This document shows, piece after piece, positions 1 through 8,065 of a stretch of 64,000 bases of DNA; position 1 is the stretch's first letter, and every line of letters starts with the position of its first letter. The stretch is from Mycobacterium scrofulaceum (GTDB lineage Bacteria > Actinomycetota > Actinomycetes > Mycobacteriales > Mycobacteriaceae). The translations under genes and the position numbers were made by a program. The notes under the pieces were generated by a model. The model did not search any database. It was given only the letters and a program-made list of their open reading frames with translations, and was not told the DNA's origin. The DNA is taken from positions 99,930-163,929 of the forward strand of contig NZ_LZJW01000057.1 in NCBI RefSeq assembly GCF_001667885.1, in the 5' to 3' direction.

Positions 1-2
1 AC

Positions 3-182
3 CTCGGCAGCGCGGGCCTTCGCGTGCTGCTGCACGTCCAGGACGAGTGCCGGCTCGCCCGGCTGCACTGCAGTGTGGTCGGCGGTGCCGCCCTGCGGCG
101 GCTCACCCGCGTGGTCACCGGCCTCGGCCTGCCCTTGGTCGATTCGGTCGCCGATGCGCTTCAATTGATCCGAGGCGTTTGA
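3..182 (+). CDS. STAS-domain protein, C-terminal end (partial)
   Basis: The left edge cuts this gene; only its last 59 codons are present, ending in TGA. The visible peptide begins LGSAGLRVLLHVQDEC, which resembles the helix-strand unit after the phospho-acceptor region of STAS (anti-sigma factor antagonist) domains. It continues with a GLGLPLVDSVADALQ tail typical of the last helix. Proteins of this family usually bind anti-sigma kinases in partner-switch systems. The N-terminal half with the regulatory Ser/Thr is outside the window, so whether this is a functional antagonist cannot be judged. The family call is moderately sure. Confidence 0.6.
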   Translation, partial: LGSAGLRVLLHVQDECRLARLHCSVVGGAALRRLTRVVTGLGLPLVDSVADALQLIRGV

Positions 183-208
183 AAGGCGCTCGGCGGCGGT
201 GACTCCAG

Positions 209-238
209 GTCACGATTCCGTCACGATCCTGGTCACGA
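209..238. promoter_or_regulatory. Three in-phase GTCACGA direct repeats
   Basis: GTCACGA occurs at 209-215, 220-226 and 232-238, so the copies are 11 and 12 bp apart, about one helical turn each. Response regulators of the PhoP/MtrA class bind such short direct repeats with about 11-bp periodicity in mycobacteria (PhoP half-site TCACAGC). The site is about 225 bp upstream of the haemophore-like gene. Which regulator binds, if any, is inference. Confidence 0.4.
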
Positions 239-243
239 ATCCT

Positions 244-272
244 TAAGAATTGCGGCGGTTTCCCTAAGAATT
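244..272. repeat. TAAGAATT direct repeats in the 183-463 intergenic region
   Basis: TAAGAATT is present at 244-251 and again at 265-272, 21 bp apart (two helical turns), in an AT-rich island unlike the surrounding GC-rich DNA. With the GTCACGA triplet just upstream, this makes 183-463 look like a complex promoter region for the gene at 464. I see no protein-coding gene in 183-463. Confidence 0.4.
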
Positions 273-463
273 CTCAGCATCGCCGGGCGGATTTGACCGT
301 TCGCTTAGTGAACGCCCGCGTTCCGTGGCCGCATCGATCGTTTCGCGCTCCTTCCGCCCGCGCGGGCAAACACGACCACTTCTGACTTCCGCTACTTTGG
401 TTTTCGAGGATCGGGAGCCTCTCTGGCAAGAATCAATTCGCAATTTCGAAGGACAAACTGATC

Positions 464-862
464 ATGAAAATCAGCAGTATTGTCGCGCGCCGGCGTCTGG
501 CCGGCATCAGTGCCGGCTGCCTGCTCGGGGGGATCACCATGGGTGTCGTCGGCGCGCCGTCGGCGGCCGCAGCGCCCGACTGCAGCCCCGGCGGGGTGAA
601 CGCGACCGTTTCGTCCGTGCAGGGCTCGGCTGAGCAGTACCTGTCGGCGCACCCCGGAGCCAACGACGTGGTCAGGGCCGCCTACGGCCAGCCGCGCCCG
701 GAGGCCGAGTCGAACCTGCGGGGCTACTTCACCGCGCACCCCCAGGAGTACTTCGACCTGCGCGGCATCCTGGCACCGATCGGCGACACGGAACGGCAGT
801 GCAACGTCAAGGCCCTGCCCCCGACGCTGGAGTCGGCCTACCAGGAATTCATGGCCGGTTGA
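464..862 (+). CDS. Secreted haemophore-like haem-binding protein (MHB family)
   Basis: A 132-residue exported protein. The N-terminus has basic residues (RRR at 9-11), a hydrophobic stretch and an AAAA-P cleavage site near residues 35-38, a clear Sec signal peptide. The mature part has two cysteines, one near residue 40 and one in RQCNVK near the C-terminus. It also shows the pattern of short helices around SAEQYLSAHPGAN and YFTAHPQEYFDLRGI found in mycobacterial haemophore-related proteins (Rv0203/MHB family). Such proteins bind haem outside the cell; haem binding here is inferred from family resemblance. An AAGGA sequence precedes the ATG. A strong terminator follows, so it is probably monocistronic. 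Confidence 0.75.
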   Translation: MKISSIVARRRLAGISAGCLLGGITMGVVGAPSAAAAPDCSPGGVNATVSSVQGSAEQYLSAHPGANDVVRAAYGQPRPEAESNLRGYFTAHPQEYFDLRGILAPIGDTERQCNVKALPPTLESAYQEFMAG

Positions 863-876
863 TCCCGGCTCGAAGC

Positions 877-911
877 GACCCGCCACGACGTTGTGGCGGG
901 TCGTTTCTCTT
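877..911 (+). terminator. Rho-independent-type terminator after the haemophore gene
   Basis: A perfect 10-bp stem, GACCCGCCAC (877-886) pairing with GTGGCGGGTC (893-902), encloses a 6-nt loop and is followed by a pyrimidine-rich GTTTCTCTT tract. It starts 15 nt after the stop codon at 862. Confidence 0.75.
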
Positions 912-914
912 CAC

Positions 915-940
915 GTGTGAATGGCCCGCACGGCGGGTAA
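915..940 (+). promoter_or_regulatory. SigF/SigB-like promoter candidate for topoisomerase IB
   Basis: GTGT (915-918), a 16-nt spacer and GGGTAA (935-940) resemble the mycobacterial SigF pattern GTTT-N15/17-GGGTA with one mismatch in the -35. It ends 29 nt before the ATG at 970. It is weaker than the other sites of this type in the window. Confidence 0.35.
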
Positions 941-969
941 TTGTCCAGTCAACGTGACTGGAGGGGAAG

Positions 970-2025
970 ATGCGGCTGCGTCGCAGTGTGCTCAACAAGC
1001 CGGGGATCGCGCGCAAGCGCCGCGGCAAGGGTTTCGCGTATTACGGGCCCGACGGAGAGCTGCTGTCCGACCCCGAAACCCTGCAGCGCATCAAGGATCT
1101 GGTGATTCCGCCGGCCTGGAAGAACGTGTGGATCTCGCCGCATCCCAATGGCCACATTCAGGCCGTGGGCGTGGACGCCGCCGGCCGCCGCCAGTACCTC
1201 TACCACACGGCATGGCAGCAGGAACGCGCCGAAGAGAAGTTCGACCGGGTTCTGGAACTGTCCACGCGCTTGCCACACTGGCGTACCGTCATCGCAAAAG
1301 ACCTGCGGCGCAGCGGCTTAACCCGTAAGCGGGTGCTCGCGGTGGCGTTGCGGCTGCTCGATCGCGGCTATTTCCGTGCCGGCAGCGAGCAGTACGCCGA
1401 AGAGAACGAGTCGTACGGGCTGGCCACCCTGCTCTGTGAGCACGTACAGGTCCGGCGCGACGCGGTGGCATTCGACTTCCCCGCCAAGAGCGGCGTGCGG
1501 CGCACGGTGGAAATCGAGGACCCCGAGGTGGTTCGGGCGGTGCGCGCGCTGATGCGCCGGCCCGACCGGACCGCGCGATTGCTGTCGTGCCGCACCGCAA
1601 CCGGATGGGTCGACGTTCGATCCAACGACCTCAACGCCCGCTTCAAGGAACTGGTCGGAGACGAATTCACGGTCAAGGACCTGCGCACCTGGCACGGCAC
1701 GGTGCTGGCCGCCACGGCGTTCGCCGACGCCGATCCGGCCGTCTCGCAGCGGGTGGCCAAGCGCGTCGAGTCCGCCGTCATGAAGGAGGTTGCCGAGGAG
1801 CTCGGCAACACCCCGGCGGTGGCCCGCGGCTCGTACGTGGATCCCCGCGTGGTCACCGGTTACGAGCAGGGGCTGACGATCGCCGCGGCGACGCGCCGCG
1901 CCGAACGCGCGCGCGATCCCGACGCGGCTCAGGAAATCCTGGACAAGGCCACCCGCATGCTGATCCGTCGAGTGGCGAAGGGCCACAGCGCTTCGGGGAC
2001 CTCCGCGCTGCCCAAGAGCGCCTGA
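970..2025 (+). CDS. DNA topoisomerase IB (poxvirus-like)
   Basis: A 351-residue type IB topoisomerase, which relaxes supercoils by making a transient 3'-phosphotyrosyl nick. The N-terminal small domain reads KPGIARKRRGKGFAYYGP and IKDLVIPPAWKNVWI. The catalytic domain follows, with the conserved basic stretch DLRTWHGTVLAA (Arg and His of the active site) and the tyrosine in ARGSYVDPRVV near residue 295. The length fits bacterial members (about 300-370). A good SD (GAGGGGAAG) precedes the ATG. The gene stands alone between two terminators. Confidence 0.92.
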   Translation: MRLRRSVLNKPGIARKRRGKGFAYYGPDGELLSDPETLQRIKDLVIPPAWKNVWISPHPNGHIQAVGVDAAGRRQYLYHTAWQQERAEEKFDRVLELSTRLPHWRTVIAKDLRRSGLTRKRVLAVALRLLDRGYFRAGSEQYAEENESYGLATLLCEHVQVRRDAVAFDFPAKSGVRRTVEIEDPEVVRAVRALMRRPDRTARLLSCRTATGWVDVRSNDLNARFKELVGDEFTVKDLRTWHGTVLAATAFADADPAVSQRVAKRVESAVMKEVAEELGNTPAVARGSYVDPRVVTGYEQGLTIAAATRRAERARDPDAAQEILDKATRMLIRRVAKGHSASGTSALPKSA

Positions 2026-2038
2026 CCCGGCCGTCGGC

Positions 2039-2063
2039 AAACCGCTTCTCGCCCGCGGTTTTT
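2039..2063 (+). terminator. Probable terminator after topoisomerase IB
   Basis: AAACCGC (2039-2045) pairs with GCGGTTT (2055-2061) around a 9-nt loop and runs into a short T-rich tail, 14 nt after the stop codon. Confidence 0.5.
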
Positions 2064-2215
2064 CGTCGCACGTCCTTGACATTTCGCTTCTCGGACACGA
2101 CTGGGTGTAGCACCGAGACGCGCGACTGTGGGTCAATTCGACTGGCCGCCAAGGTCCGATGATCGCGGCGGCCCGCCGGATCCGCGGGACGAAGTGCTTC
2201 TCCCGGAGAAGCACC

Positions 2216-2240
2216 GTTTAACGAAGTACCTATAGGGTAT
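2216..2240 (+). promoter_or_regulatory. SigF/SigB-like promoter of the glycosyltransferase island
   Basis: GTTT (2216-2219), a 15-nt spacer and GGGTAT (2235-2240) match the mycobacterial SigF/SigB consensus at every core position. The -10 ends 10 nt before the ATG at 2251, so the transcript would be almost leaderless. Confidence 0.65.
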
Positions 2241-2250
2241 TTCGCTCGCC

Positions 2251-3219
2251 ATGGCTGGCCCGGGACGAGCAAAGAATGTGCTGGTGTGGCACGTCCATGG
2301 TTCCTGGACGCAGTCGTTCGTGGCGGGAGGCCACCACTACCTGGTGCCGGTGGCCGGCGACGGCGGCGAAGATGGGATCGGGCTCGCGGGACGGTCCTGG
2401 CCCAACGCGCGGGAGGTTCCGCTCGAGGAGTTGGGCCGCGAAGACATCGATCTGGTTGTGCTGCAACGCCCGCACGAGGCCGCGCTGGTCGCCCACTGGG
2501 CGGGCCGCCGGCCCGGGTCCGAGCTTCCGGCCGTCTACGTCGAGCACAACGCGCCGCGGCCGAGCCCCACACAGAGCCGCCACGTGGTCGCCGACCGCAC
2601 CGACATCCCGCTGGTTCACGTCACCGACTTCAACCGCCTGATGTGGGACAACGGCCGGGCCCCGACCCGGGTGATCGACCATGGCATCGCCGACCCGGGC
2701 CATCGCTACACCGGCGACATCCTCAGGGCGGCCACCATGATCAACGAGCCACTGCGCCGCAACCGCGTGGTCGGCGCCGACCTGCTGGAACCGTTGTCGG
2801 CGTACGCGCAGATCGACGTGTGGGGCATCGGCACTGAAGACCTCCACGTCGACCGCGGTGGCGTCATCGGCCGCGGCCAAGTCGCCGCGCCGGCGCTCTG
2901 GGATCGGATCGCCCGCAGGCGGGTCTACCTGCATACCGCCCGCTGGACCTCGCTGGGGCTCTCGCTCATCGAGGCGATGTTTCTCGGGATGCCCGCGGTT
3001 GCCGTCGGCACGACGATGGCCCCGTTCGTAATCCCTTGCGAGGCGGGCGTTGTCAGCGCCGACGTCAACGCGCTGGGCGCTGGCCTGCGCGACTTTATGA
3101 ACGACCAGGCCACCGCGGCCGCGGCCGGTAAGGCGGCGCGCGAATTCGCCTCGGCCCGGTTCGGACTCGGGCGTTTTCTCGCCGATTGGGACCAAGTGAT
3201 CGAGGAGCAATGCAGATGA
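2251..3219 (+). CDS. Glycosyltransferase, GT4-like (GT-B fold)
   Basis: A 322-residue protein resembling GT-B glycosyltransferases. The N-terminal Rossmann-like half has [20 protein letters not shown] near residue 10. The C-terminal half holds the donor-binding signature [19 protein letters not shown], with its Glu-rich helix near residues 236-246, typical of family 4. It is shorter than most GT4 enzymes (350-420) but no break is visible. It is the first gene behind a near-perfect SigF-type promoter; the nearly leaderless mRNA supports this ATG. The next gene, also GT4, starts 16 nt after its stop. Donor and acceptor are unknown; the neighbourhood suggests heptose or pentose transfer. Confidence 0.8.
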   Translation: MAGPGRAKNVLVWHVHGSWTQSFVAGGHHYLVPVAGDGGEDGIGLAGRSWPNAREVPLEELGREDIDLVVLQRPHEAALVAHWAGRRPGSELPAVYVEHNAPRPSPTQSRHVVADRTDIPLVHVTDFNRLMWDNGRAPTRVIDHGIADPGHRYTGDILRAATMINEPLRRNRVVGADLLEPLSAYAQIDVWGIGTEDLHVDRGGVIGRGQVAAPALWDRIARRRVYLHTARWTSLGLSLIEAMFLGMPAVAVGTTMAPFVIPCEAGVVSADVNALGAGLRDFMNDQATAAAAGKAAREFASARFGLGRFLADWDQVIEEQCR

Positions 3220-3235
3220 TCGGAAGGGAGCCCGC

Positions 3236-4456
3236 ATGAGGATCGCGATGATCTCCGAACACGCCAGCCCGCTGGCACACCTCGGTGGCGTGGACGCGGG
3301 CGGCCAGAACGTCCACGTCGCCGAGCTGTCCTCCGCGCTGGCCCGGCGCGGCCATGACGTGGTGGTGTACACCCGCCGGGACGACCCGCACTTGCCGGAG
3401 TGCGTCGACACCGAGCACGGCTACTCCGTCGTGCACGTTCCGGCGGGACCGCCCCGCGTATTACCCAAAGACCAACTGTTGCAGTACATGTACGCGTTCG
3501 CGCGCTACCTGGATGCGCGGTGGGTGGCCGATCCCCCCGACGTGGCCCACGGCCACTTCTGGATGTCGGGGGTGGCCATCCAGCGCGCGGCCCGGCCGCA
3601 CAGCATCCCGACCGTGCAAACGTTCCACGCGTTGGGCCTCATCAAGCGGCTGCATCAGGGACTCGACGACACCAGCCCGGACTGCCGCGTCAGCGTGGAG
3701 GCCGGGATCGCCCGCGACGCCGACTGGGTGGCGGCCACCAGCACGGACGAAGTCTTCGAGCTGGTCCGCATGGGCCGCGCACGGTCGCGAACCTCCGTGG
3801 TGCCCTGCGGGGTCGACATCGACGCGTTCACCCCGGGCGGTCCCGTCGCGCCGCGCGGCGACCAACCCCGCATCGTTTCGGTCGGAAGGCTGGTGCCGCG
3901 CAAAGGGTTTGACACCTTGATCCGGGCCTTGCCGCGCGTCCCGGGCGCCGAGCTGGTGATCGTCGGCGGCCCGGCGAAGTCGGATTTCGCCGCCGACCCC
4001 GAGGCGCGGCACCTGCAACGGCTGGCCGCCCAGTTGGGCGTGGCCGACCGGGTCCGGCTGCTCGGCGCCGTCACCCGCCACGAGATGCCCGCGTTGCTGC
4101 GGTCCGCGGACGTGGTGGCCTGCACGCCCTGGTACGAGCCGTTCGGCATCGTGCCGCTGGAGGCGATGGCCTGCGGTGTGCCGGTGGCTGCCACCGCGGT
4201 GGGCGGGATCCGCGACACCGTCGTCGACGACGTCACCGGGCGGCTGGTGCCGCCCAAAGACCCGGTCAGCCTCGGCGACGCCATCGCCGCCCTGCTCCGC
4301 GATCACGCCCGGCGCGTGGCACTGGGTGCGGCCGGTCGCGAGCGTGCCCGCTCGCGCTACACCTGGGACCGGGTCGCGGCCGACACCGAACGCATCTACG
4401 AGAAGCTGGCACCGGTTCGGCGCGAGGTGAGCGCCCCAAGCAAACGCTCCGGGTGA
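3236..4456 (+). CDS. Glycosyltransferase family 4
   Basis: A 406-residue GT4 enzyme of normal length. The N-terminus [13 protein letters not shown]...[15 protein letters not shown] is the acceptor-side glycine-rich loop of this family. The C-terminal half carries [17 protein letters not shown] (near 210) and [19 protein letters not shown] (near 300), the E-x7-E donor-binding motif. It follows the previous GT4 gene at 16 nt with an AAGGGAG SD and probably shares its promoter. The gene on the other side is convergent and ends 9 nt away. Its sugar donor cannot be read from sequence. Confidence 0.9.
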   Translation: MRIAMISEHASPLAHLGGVDAGGQNVHVAELSSALARRGHDVVVYTRRDDPHLPECVDTEHGYSVVHVPAGPPRVLPKDQLLQYMYAFARYLDARWVADPPDVAHGHFWMSGVAIQRAARPHSIPTVQTFHALGLIKRLHQGLDDTSPDCRVSVEAGIARDADWVAATSTDEVFELVRMGRARSRTSVVPCGVDIDAFTPGGPVAPRGDQPRIVSVGRLVPRKGFDTLIRALPRVPGAELVIVGGPAKSDFAADPEARHLQRLAAQLGVADRVRLLGAVTRHEMPALLRSADVVACTPWYEPFGIVPLEAMACGVPVAATAVGGIRDTVVDDVTGRLVPPKDPVSLGDAIAALLRDHARRVALGAAGRERARSRYTWDRVAADTERIYEKLAPVRREVSAPSKRSG

Positions 4457-4465
4457 CCTTGTGGC

Positions 4466-5344
4466 TCAGGCTTTTTCCAGCATCCGCAGCGACCGCTCGA
4501 CGTTGTCCGGCAGGCGCCGGCGTGCGCGCAATGCGGCAGGCAGCGCGGCCAGCGCCTCGAGCAACGCCCGCGCGTGGGCCGTGTCACGGGCGGCGGCCCA
4601 GGCCAACGTGGCGGTCGCGCCGGCGCACCGGCCGGCGGGTCGGCGCAGCCACGCCGTGAGCATGGCGTTGCGCACCTCGCGCGCGTGCTGGACGCTGCTG
4701 GGCGACCGCGTTTCCGATGGTTGGTGGTACGCCACCAACGCGGGGCAGAAGCACAGATCCCAGCCGTTGGCGGCCAAATCCCAGGCCAGCAGGCTCTCCT
4801 CACCGCGAAAATGCAGGATCGGGCTGAACCCGCCGACCGCTTCGAACGCCGACTTGCGCACCACAGCCGAGCAGGACTGGAACCCCAGGATCGAGGGGCC
4901 GGGCAGGTCGGGGTCCCTGCCCAGCGGAGAGTCGGCCAGTTTGGCGACGAACGGGTCGTCGCGCTGCTGCGGCCACATCACCGTGCGCGCGGCCAAAACC
5001 GCTACGGTGCCGAACCTTTCGAATACACCTTCGGCGGTCGAAACCGCATCCGGCTCCCACCACGAGTCGTCGTCACAGAAGGCGGCATACGGCGTGCCAC
5101 ATCGCGCCACACCGACGTTGCGTGCGACCGCTCCCTCGTTGCGGTCCAACGGTATGACCGTGACCCGGCCGCCCGACCGGGCCGCGATACGTGTGACGTC
5201 GCGCACGGAATCGTCGCGAGAAGCGTTGTCCACCACGATGATCGGACACGCGGTCGTGTCCAGCAGGCGGTCGAGCACGTTGCACAGTTCGTGCGCGCGG
5301 TCCCGCGTCGCAATGACAAAAGAAGTTAGGGGCTTGGTCGCCAT
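4466..5344 (-). CDS. Glycosyltransferase family 2
   Basis: A 292-residue GT-A type enzyme. It starts with TSFVIATRDRAHELCNVL, has IIVVDNASRDDS near residue 37 (nucleotide-binding Asp) and CDDDSWWEPDA near 95 (the DxD-like metal site), and GFQSCSAVVRKSAFEAVGGF further on. It is the only minus-strand gene of the glycan island and reads from a SigF-like promoter that faces the one for the epimerase gene. Start at the ATG at 5342-5344. Acceptor unknown. A long open frame on the opposite strand (4461 onward) is a shadow. Confidence 0.88.
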   Translation of the reverse strand: MATKPLTSFVIATRDRAHELCNVLDRLLDTTACPIIVVDNASRDDSVRDVTRIAARSGGRVTVIPLDRNEGAVARNVGVARCGTPYAAFCDDDSWWEPDAVSTAEGVFERFGTVAVLAARTVMWPQQRDDPFVAKLADSPLGRDPDLPGPSILGFQSCSAVVRKSAFEAVGGFSPILHFRGEESLLAWDLAANGWDLCFCPALVAYHQPSETRSPSSVQHAREVRNAMLTAWLRRPAGRCAGATATLAWAAARDTAHARALLEALAALPAALRARRRLPDNVERSLRMLEKA

Positions 5345-5355
5345 GACTGGTGCAG

Positions 5356-5380
5356 CTACCCGAAAAGCGCCCGATGAAAC
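5356..5380 (-). promoter_or_regulatory. SigF/SigB-like promoter for the GT2 gene
   Basis: On the minus strand GTTT (5380-5377), a 15-nt spacer and GGGTAG (5361-5356) match the SigF-type pattern, 11 nt before the GT2 ATG. It lies next to, and points away from, the plus-strand site at 5384-5408. Confidence 0.6.
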
Positions 5381-5383
5381 GCC

Positions 5384-5408
5384 GTTTCGCCGGAAGGATC
5401 ACGGGTAT
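5384..5408 (+). promoter_or_regulatory. SigF/SigB-like promoter for the heptose operon
   Basis: GTTT (5384-5387), a 15-nt spacer and GGGTAT (5403-5408) form a full-core match to the SigF-type pattern. The -10 ends 9 nt before the ATG at 5418, again giving a nearly leaderless mRNA. It would serve the tightly coupled run up to 14453. Confidence 0.65.
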
Positions 5409-5417
5409 GAGAGCTCG

Positions 5418-6416
5418 ATGCGTGCGCTTTCGCGAGTGTTGATCACCGGCGGCGCCGGCTTCTTGGGTGCCCATCTGTGTAACCGGTTGCTCGACGCCGA
5501 CGTGGAGGTGGTCAGCGTCGACGACCTGACAACCAGCTCACCGGCCGCGACGGACCGGTTGGCCGGGCTTCCTGGATACCGATTCGTGCGGCACGACGTC
5601 TGCGATCGGTCGCTGGTGGACAGCGTCGGCACCTCTTTCGACACGGTGTTCCACCTGGCCTCGCCCGCCTCGCCGATCGACTATCAGCGACGACCGATCG
5701 AGACGCTGCGGGCGGGCTCGGCGGGCACCGCGACGGCACTGGAGGTCGCCGAACGCGGCGGCGCCCGCTTCGTGCTCGCATCCACCAGCGAGGTCTACGG
5801 CGATCCTGAGGTGCATCCGCAGCCCGAAAGCTATTGGGGCAACGTGAATCCGAACGGGCCGCGCAGCGTCTACGACGAAGCCAAACGGTATGCCGAGGCC
5901 CTGACGTTCGCCCATCACCGCCTCGGACGGGTGGACGTGGGGGTCGCGCGCATCTTCAACACTTACGGCCCGGGCATGCGGGCGGACGACGGTCGCATGG
6001 TGCCCACGTTCTGCCATCAAGCGCTGCGCGGCGAGCCGCTGACCGTGTCCGGCACCGGACTGCAGACCCGGTCGTTGTGCTATGTCGACGACACCGTTGC
6101 GGGGTTGATCGCCCTGGCACGCGCGGACTTCAGCGGCCCGGTCAACATCGGCAACCCGACCGAGCTGACGGTGCTGGCGGTCGCCGAGCTGCTCCGGGAA
6201 TTCGCCGGCAGCAGGTCGACCATCCAGTTCACCCCGCCGGCCGAGGACGACCCGCAGCGCCGTTGCCCCGACATCACCGTCGCCCGCGACCGGTTGGGCT
6301 GGGAGCCGCGGGTGGACTACCGCACCGGGCTGGCCGCCACGGTGGCGTGGTTCCGCGCGACGGCCGACGACCCGGACCGAGCCCTGGTTTTGGCCGCCGA
6401 CCAGCTGGCGCTGTAG
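5418..6416 (+). CDS. NAD-dependent SDR, UDP-glucuronate decarboxylase (UDP-xylose synthase)-like
   Basis: A 332-residue extended SDR. It has the NAD loop GGAGFLGAHL at residues 10-19, LASPASPIDY (a UXS hallmark), the STSEVYGDP strand, and a catalytic SVYDEAKRYAEA containing YxxxK. RIFNTYGPGMRADDGRMVP follows. These features fit UDP-glucuronate decarboxylases better than HldD-type heptose epimerases. The reaction would be UDP-GlcA to UDP-xylose, giving a pentose donor for the neighbouring glycosyltransferases. The ATG at 5418 was chosen because the frame upstream is antisense to the GT2 gene and a promoter sits immediately before it. The next gene starts 5 nt after the stop. Confidence 0.8.
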   Translation: MRALSRVLITGGAGFLGAHLCNRLLDADVEVVSVDDLTTSSPAATDRLAGLPGYRFVRHDVCDRSLVDSVGTSFDTVFHLASPASPIDYQRRPIETLRAGSAGTATALEVAERGGARFVLASTSEVYGDPEVHPQPESYWGNVNPNGPRSVYDEAKRYAEALTFAHHRLGRVDVGVARIFNTYGPGMRADDGRMVPTFCHQALRGEPLTVSGTGLQTRSLCYVDDTVAGLIALARADFSGPVNIGNPTELTVLAVAELLREFAGSRSTIQFTPPAEDDPQRRCPDITVARDRLGWEPRVDYRTGLAATVAWFRATADDPDRALVLAADQLAL

Positions 6417-6421
6417 GAGGA

Positions 6422-8065
6422 ATGGTGCGAATTCTCGGTGTCAATGCGGTCTTTCACGACCCCGCCGCGGCGTTGGTGGTCGACGGCCGGGTAGTGGCCG
6501 CCGCCGAAGAGGAGCGGTTCTCCCGCCGCAAGCACGGCAAGCAGGCCGTCCCCTTCTCGACCTGGGAGGTGCCCACCGCCGCCATCCGCTGGTGCCTGGC
6601 GCACGCCGGCGTCGCCGCCGAAGAGATCGACGCGATCGGCTACTCGTACGACCCGGCCCTGATGTACGAAGAGCCGACCGACCCGCGCGGCCTGGACCAG
6701 GACTGGGAGGACCTGCGCACGATGTACGCCGAGCGCGCACCCCGGTTTCTGGCTTCCGCCGTGCCGGGCCTCAATCCGGCCGCGGTGCGCCACGTCCGCC
6801 ACCACGTCGCGCACGCGGCATCGACCGCGCTCGCCTCCCCGCACCCCGACACCGCCGTGCTGGTGGTGGACGGCCGCGGCGAACGCACCTCCATGCTGGC
6901 CGGCGTGTACCGCGACCACAAGCTCGACGTGCTGGCCTCCCAGCAGCTGCCGCACTCGCTGGGGTTGCTCTACGAAAGCCTCACCGAACACCTGGGTTTC
7001 GCGCGGTCCAGCGACGAGTACAAGGTCATGGCGATGGCGTCCTACGGCCGGCCGCGCTTCGCCGAGCGGCTTCGTGAGCGCGTATACGCCTGCGGTGACG
7101 GCGGCTTTCGCACCGAACCGATCGCGTGGAAGGAACTGGCGCCACCCCGCCGGCCGCACGAGGAGGCGCTCGAGCCGGTGCACGCCGATCTCGCCTGCAG
7201 CGTGCAGCGGGTGATCGAAGACGTGCTGCTCGACCTGGTGGCCTGGCTGCGGGAGCGCGCCGATGGCGACGCGCTGTGCCTGGCCGGCGGCGTGGCGCTC
7301 AATTGCGTTGCAAACACCCGCATCCACGCCGAGAGCGGGTTCGACCGGGTGTGGGTCCAGCCCGCGTCCGGCGACTCCGGCACGGCGCTCGGCGCGGCGC
7401 TGAGCCTGGCCGCGTCGTTCGGCGAACCGATCGCGCCGATGCCGTCGGCACTGCTGGGACGCGGGTGGTCCGACGAACAGATCGAGGCGATGCTGCGGGA
7501 AGCGGCCGTCAGCTACGAGCGCCCGGACGATGTGGCCGCCGCGATCGGCGACGCCCTCGCCGACAACCAGTTGGTCGGCTGGTTTCAGGGCCGCGCCGAG
7601 TTCGGGCCGCGGGCTCTCGGCGGACGGTCGCTGCTCGCCGATCCGCGCCGCGCCGCCAACCTCGAGCGCCTCAACGCCGTCAAGGGCCGCGAGCAGTTCC
7701 GGCCGGTCGCGCCCATGGTGCTGGCGGAGCGCGCCGCCGAAATCTTCTCCCGCGGGCCGCTTCCCAGCCCGTACATGCTGTTCGTCCACGATGTCGCCGA
7801 GGACTGGCGCGACCGCATCCCCGCGGTCACCCACGTCGACGGCACCGCCCGGATCCAGACCGTCGACGCGGCCGCGGATCCGCGGCTGCACGCGACGATC
7901 AGTCGCTTCGCCGAGCGCACCGGCGTCCCCGTGGTGGTCAACACCAGCTTCAACACCGCGGGGCGGCCCATGGTGGACAGCCCGCGCGACGCCTTGGAGG
8001 TGTTCGGCAGTTCCCCGATCGACGTGCTCGCGCTGGGCTCGTACGTGGTCAGGCGGCGCCGATGA
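6422..8065 (+). CDS. Carbamoyltransferase (NodU/CmcH/TobZ family)
   Basis: A 547-residue enzyme that would move a carbamoyl group from carbamoyl phosphate, through carbamoyl-AMP, to a hydroxyl of a sugar. The N-terminal Kae1-like domain has GVNAVFHDPAAALVVDG, EEERFSRRKHG and the metal-binding HHVAHAAS. Further on are CLAGGVALNCVANTRI and GDSGTALGAAL. The YrdC-like C-terminal part has GRAEFGPRALGGRSLLADP, KGREQFRPVAPMV and VNTSFNTAGRPMVDSP. All family landmarks are present and the length is normal. A TAGGAGGA SD precedes the ATG. Its stop overlaps the next ATG by 4 nt. It probably decorates the glycan made by this cluster. Confidence 0.93.
   Translation: MVRILGVNAVFHDPAAALVVDGRVVAAAEEERFSRRKHGKQAVPFSTWEVPTAAIRWCLAHAGVAAEEIDAIGYSYDPALMYEEPTDPRGLDQDWEDLRTMYAERAPRFLASAVPGLNPAAVRHVRHHVAHAASTALASPHPDTAVLVVDGRGERTSMLAGVYRDHKLDVLASQQLPHSLGLLYESLTEHLGFARSSDEYKVMAMASYGRPRFAERLRERVYACGDGGFRTEPIAWKELAPPRRPHEEALEPVHADLACSVQRVIEDVLLDLVAWLRERADGDALCLAGGVALNCVANTRIHAESGFDRVWVQPASGDSGTALGAALSLAASFGEPIAPMPSALLGRGWSDEQIEAMLREAAVSYERPDDVAAAIGDALADNQLVGWFQGRAEFGPRALGGRSLLADPRRAANLERLNAVKGREQFRPVAPMVLAERAAEIFSRGPLPSPYMLFVHDVAEDWRDRIPAVTHVDGTARIQTVDAAADPRLHATISRFAERTGVPVVVNTSFNTAGRPMVDSPRDALEVFGSSPIDVLALGSYVVRRRR

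Noticed and set aside
4461..5417. Plus-strand upstream extension of the epimerase frame by about 319 codons
   Set aside because: It is antisense to the complete GT2 gene, and a promoter lies at 5384-5408 directly before the ATG at 5418.
6317..7891. 524-codon minus-strand frame
   Set aside because: Antisense to the carbamoyltransferase; no family motifs.
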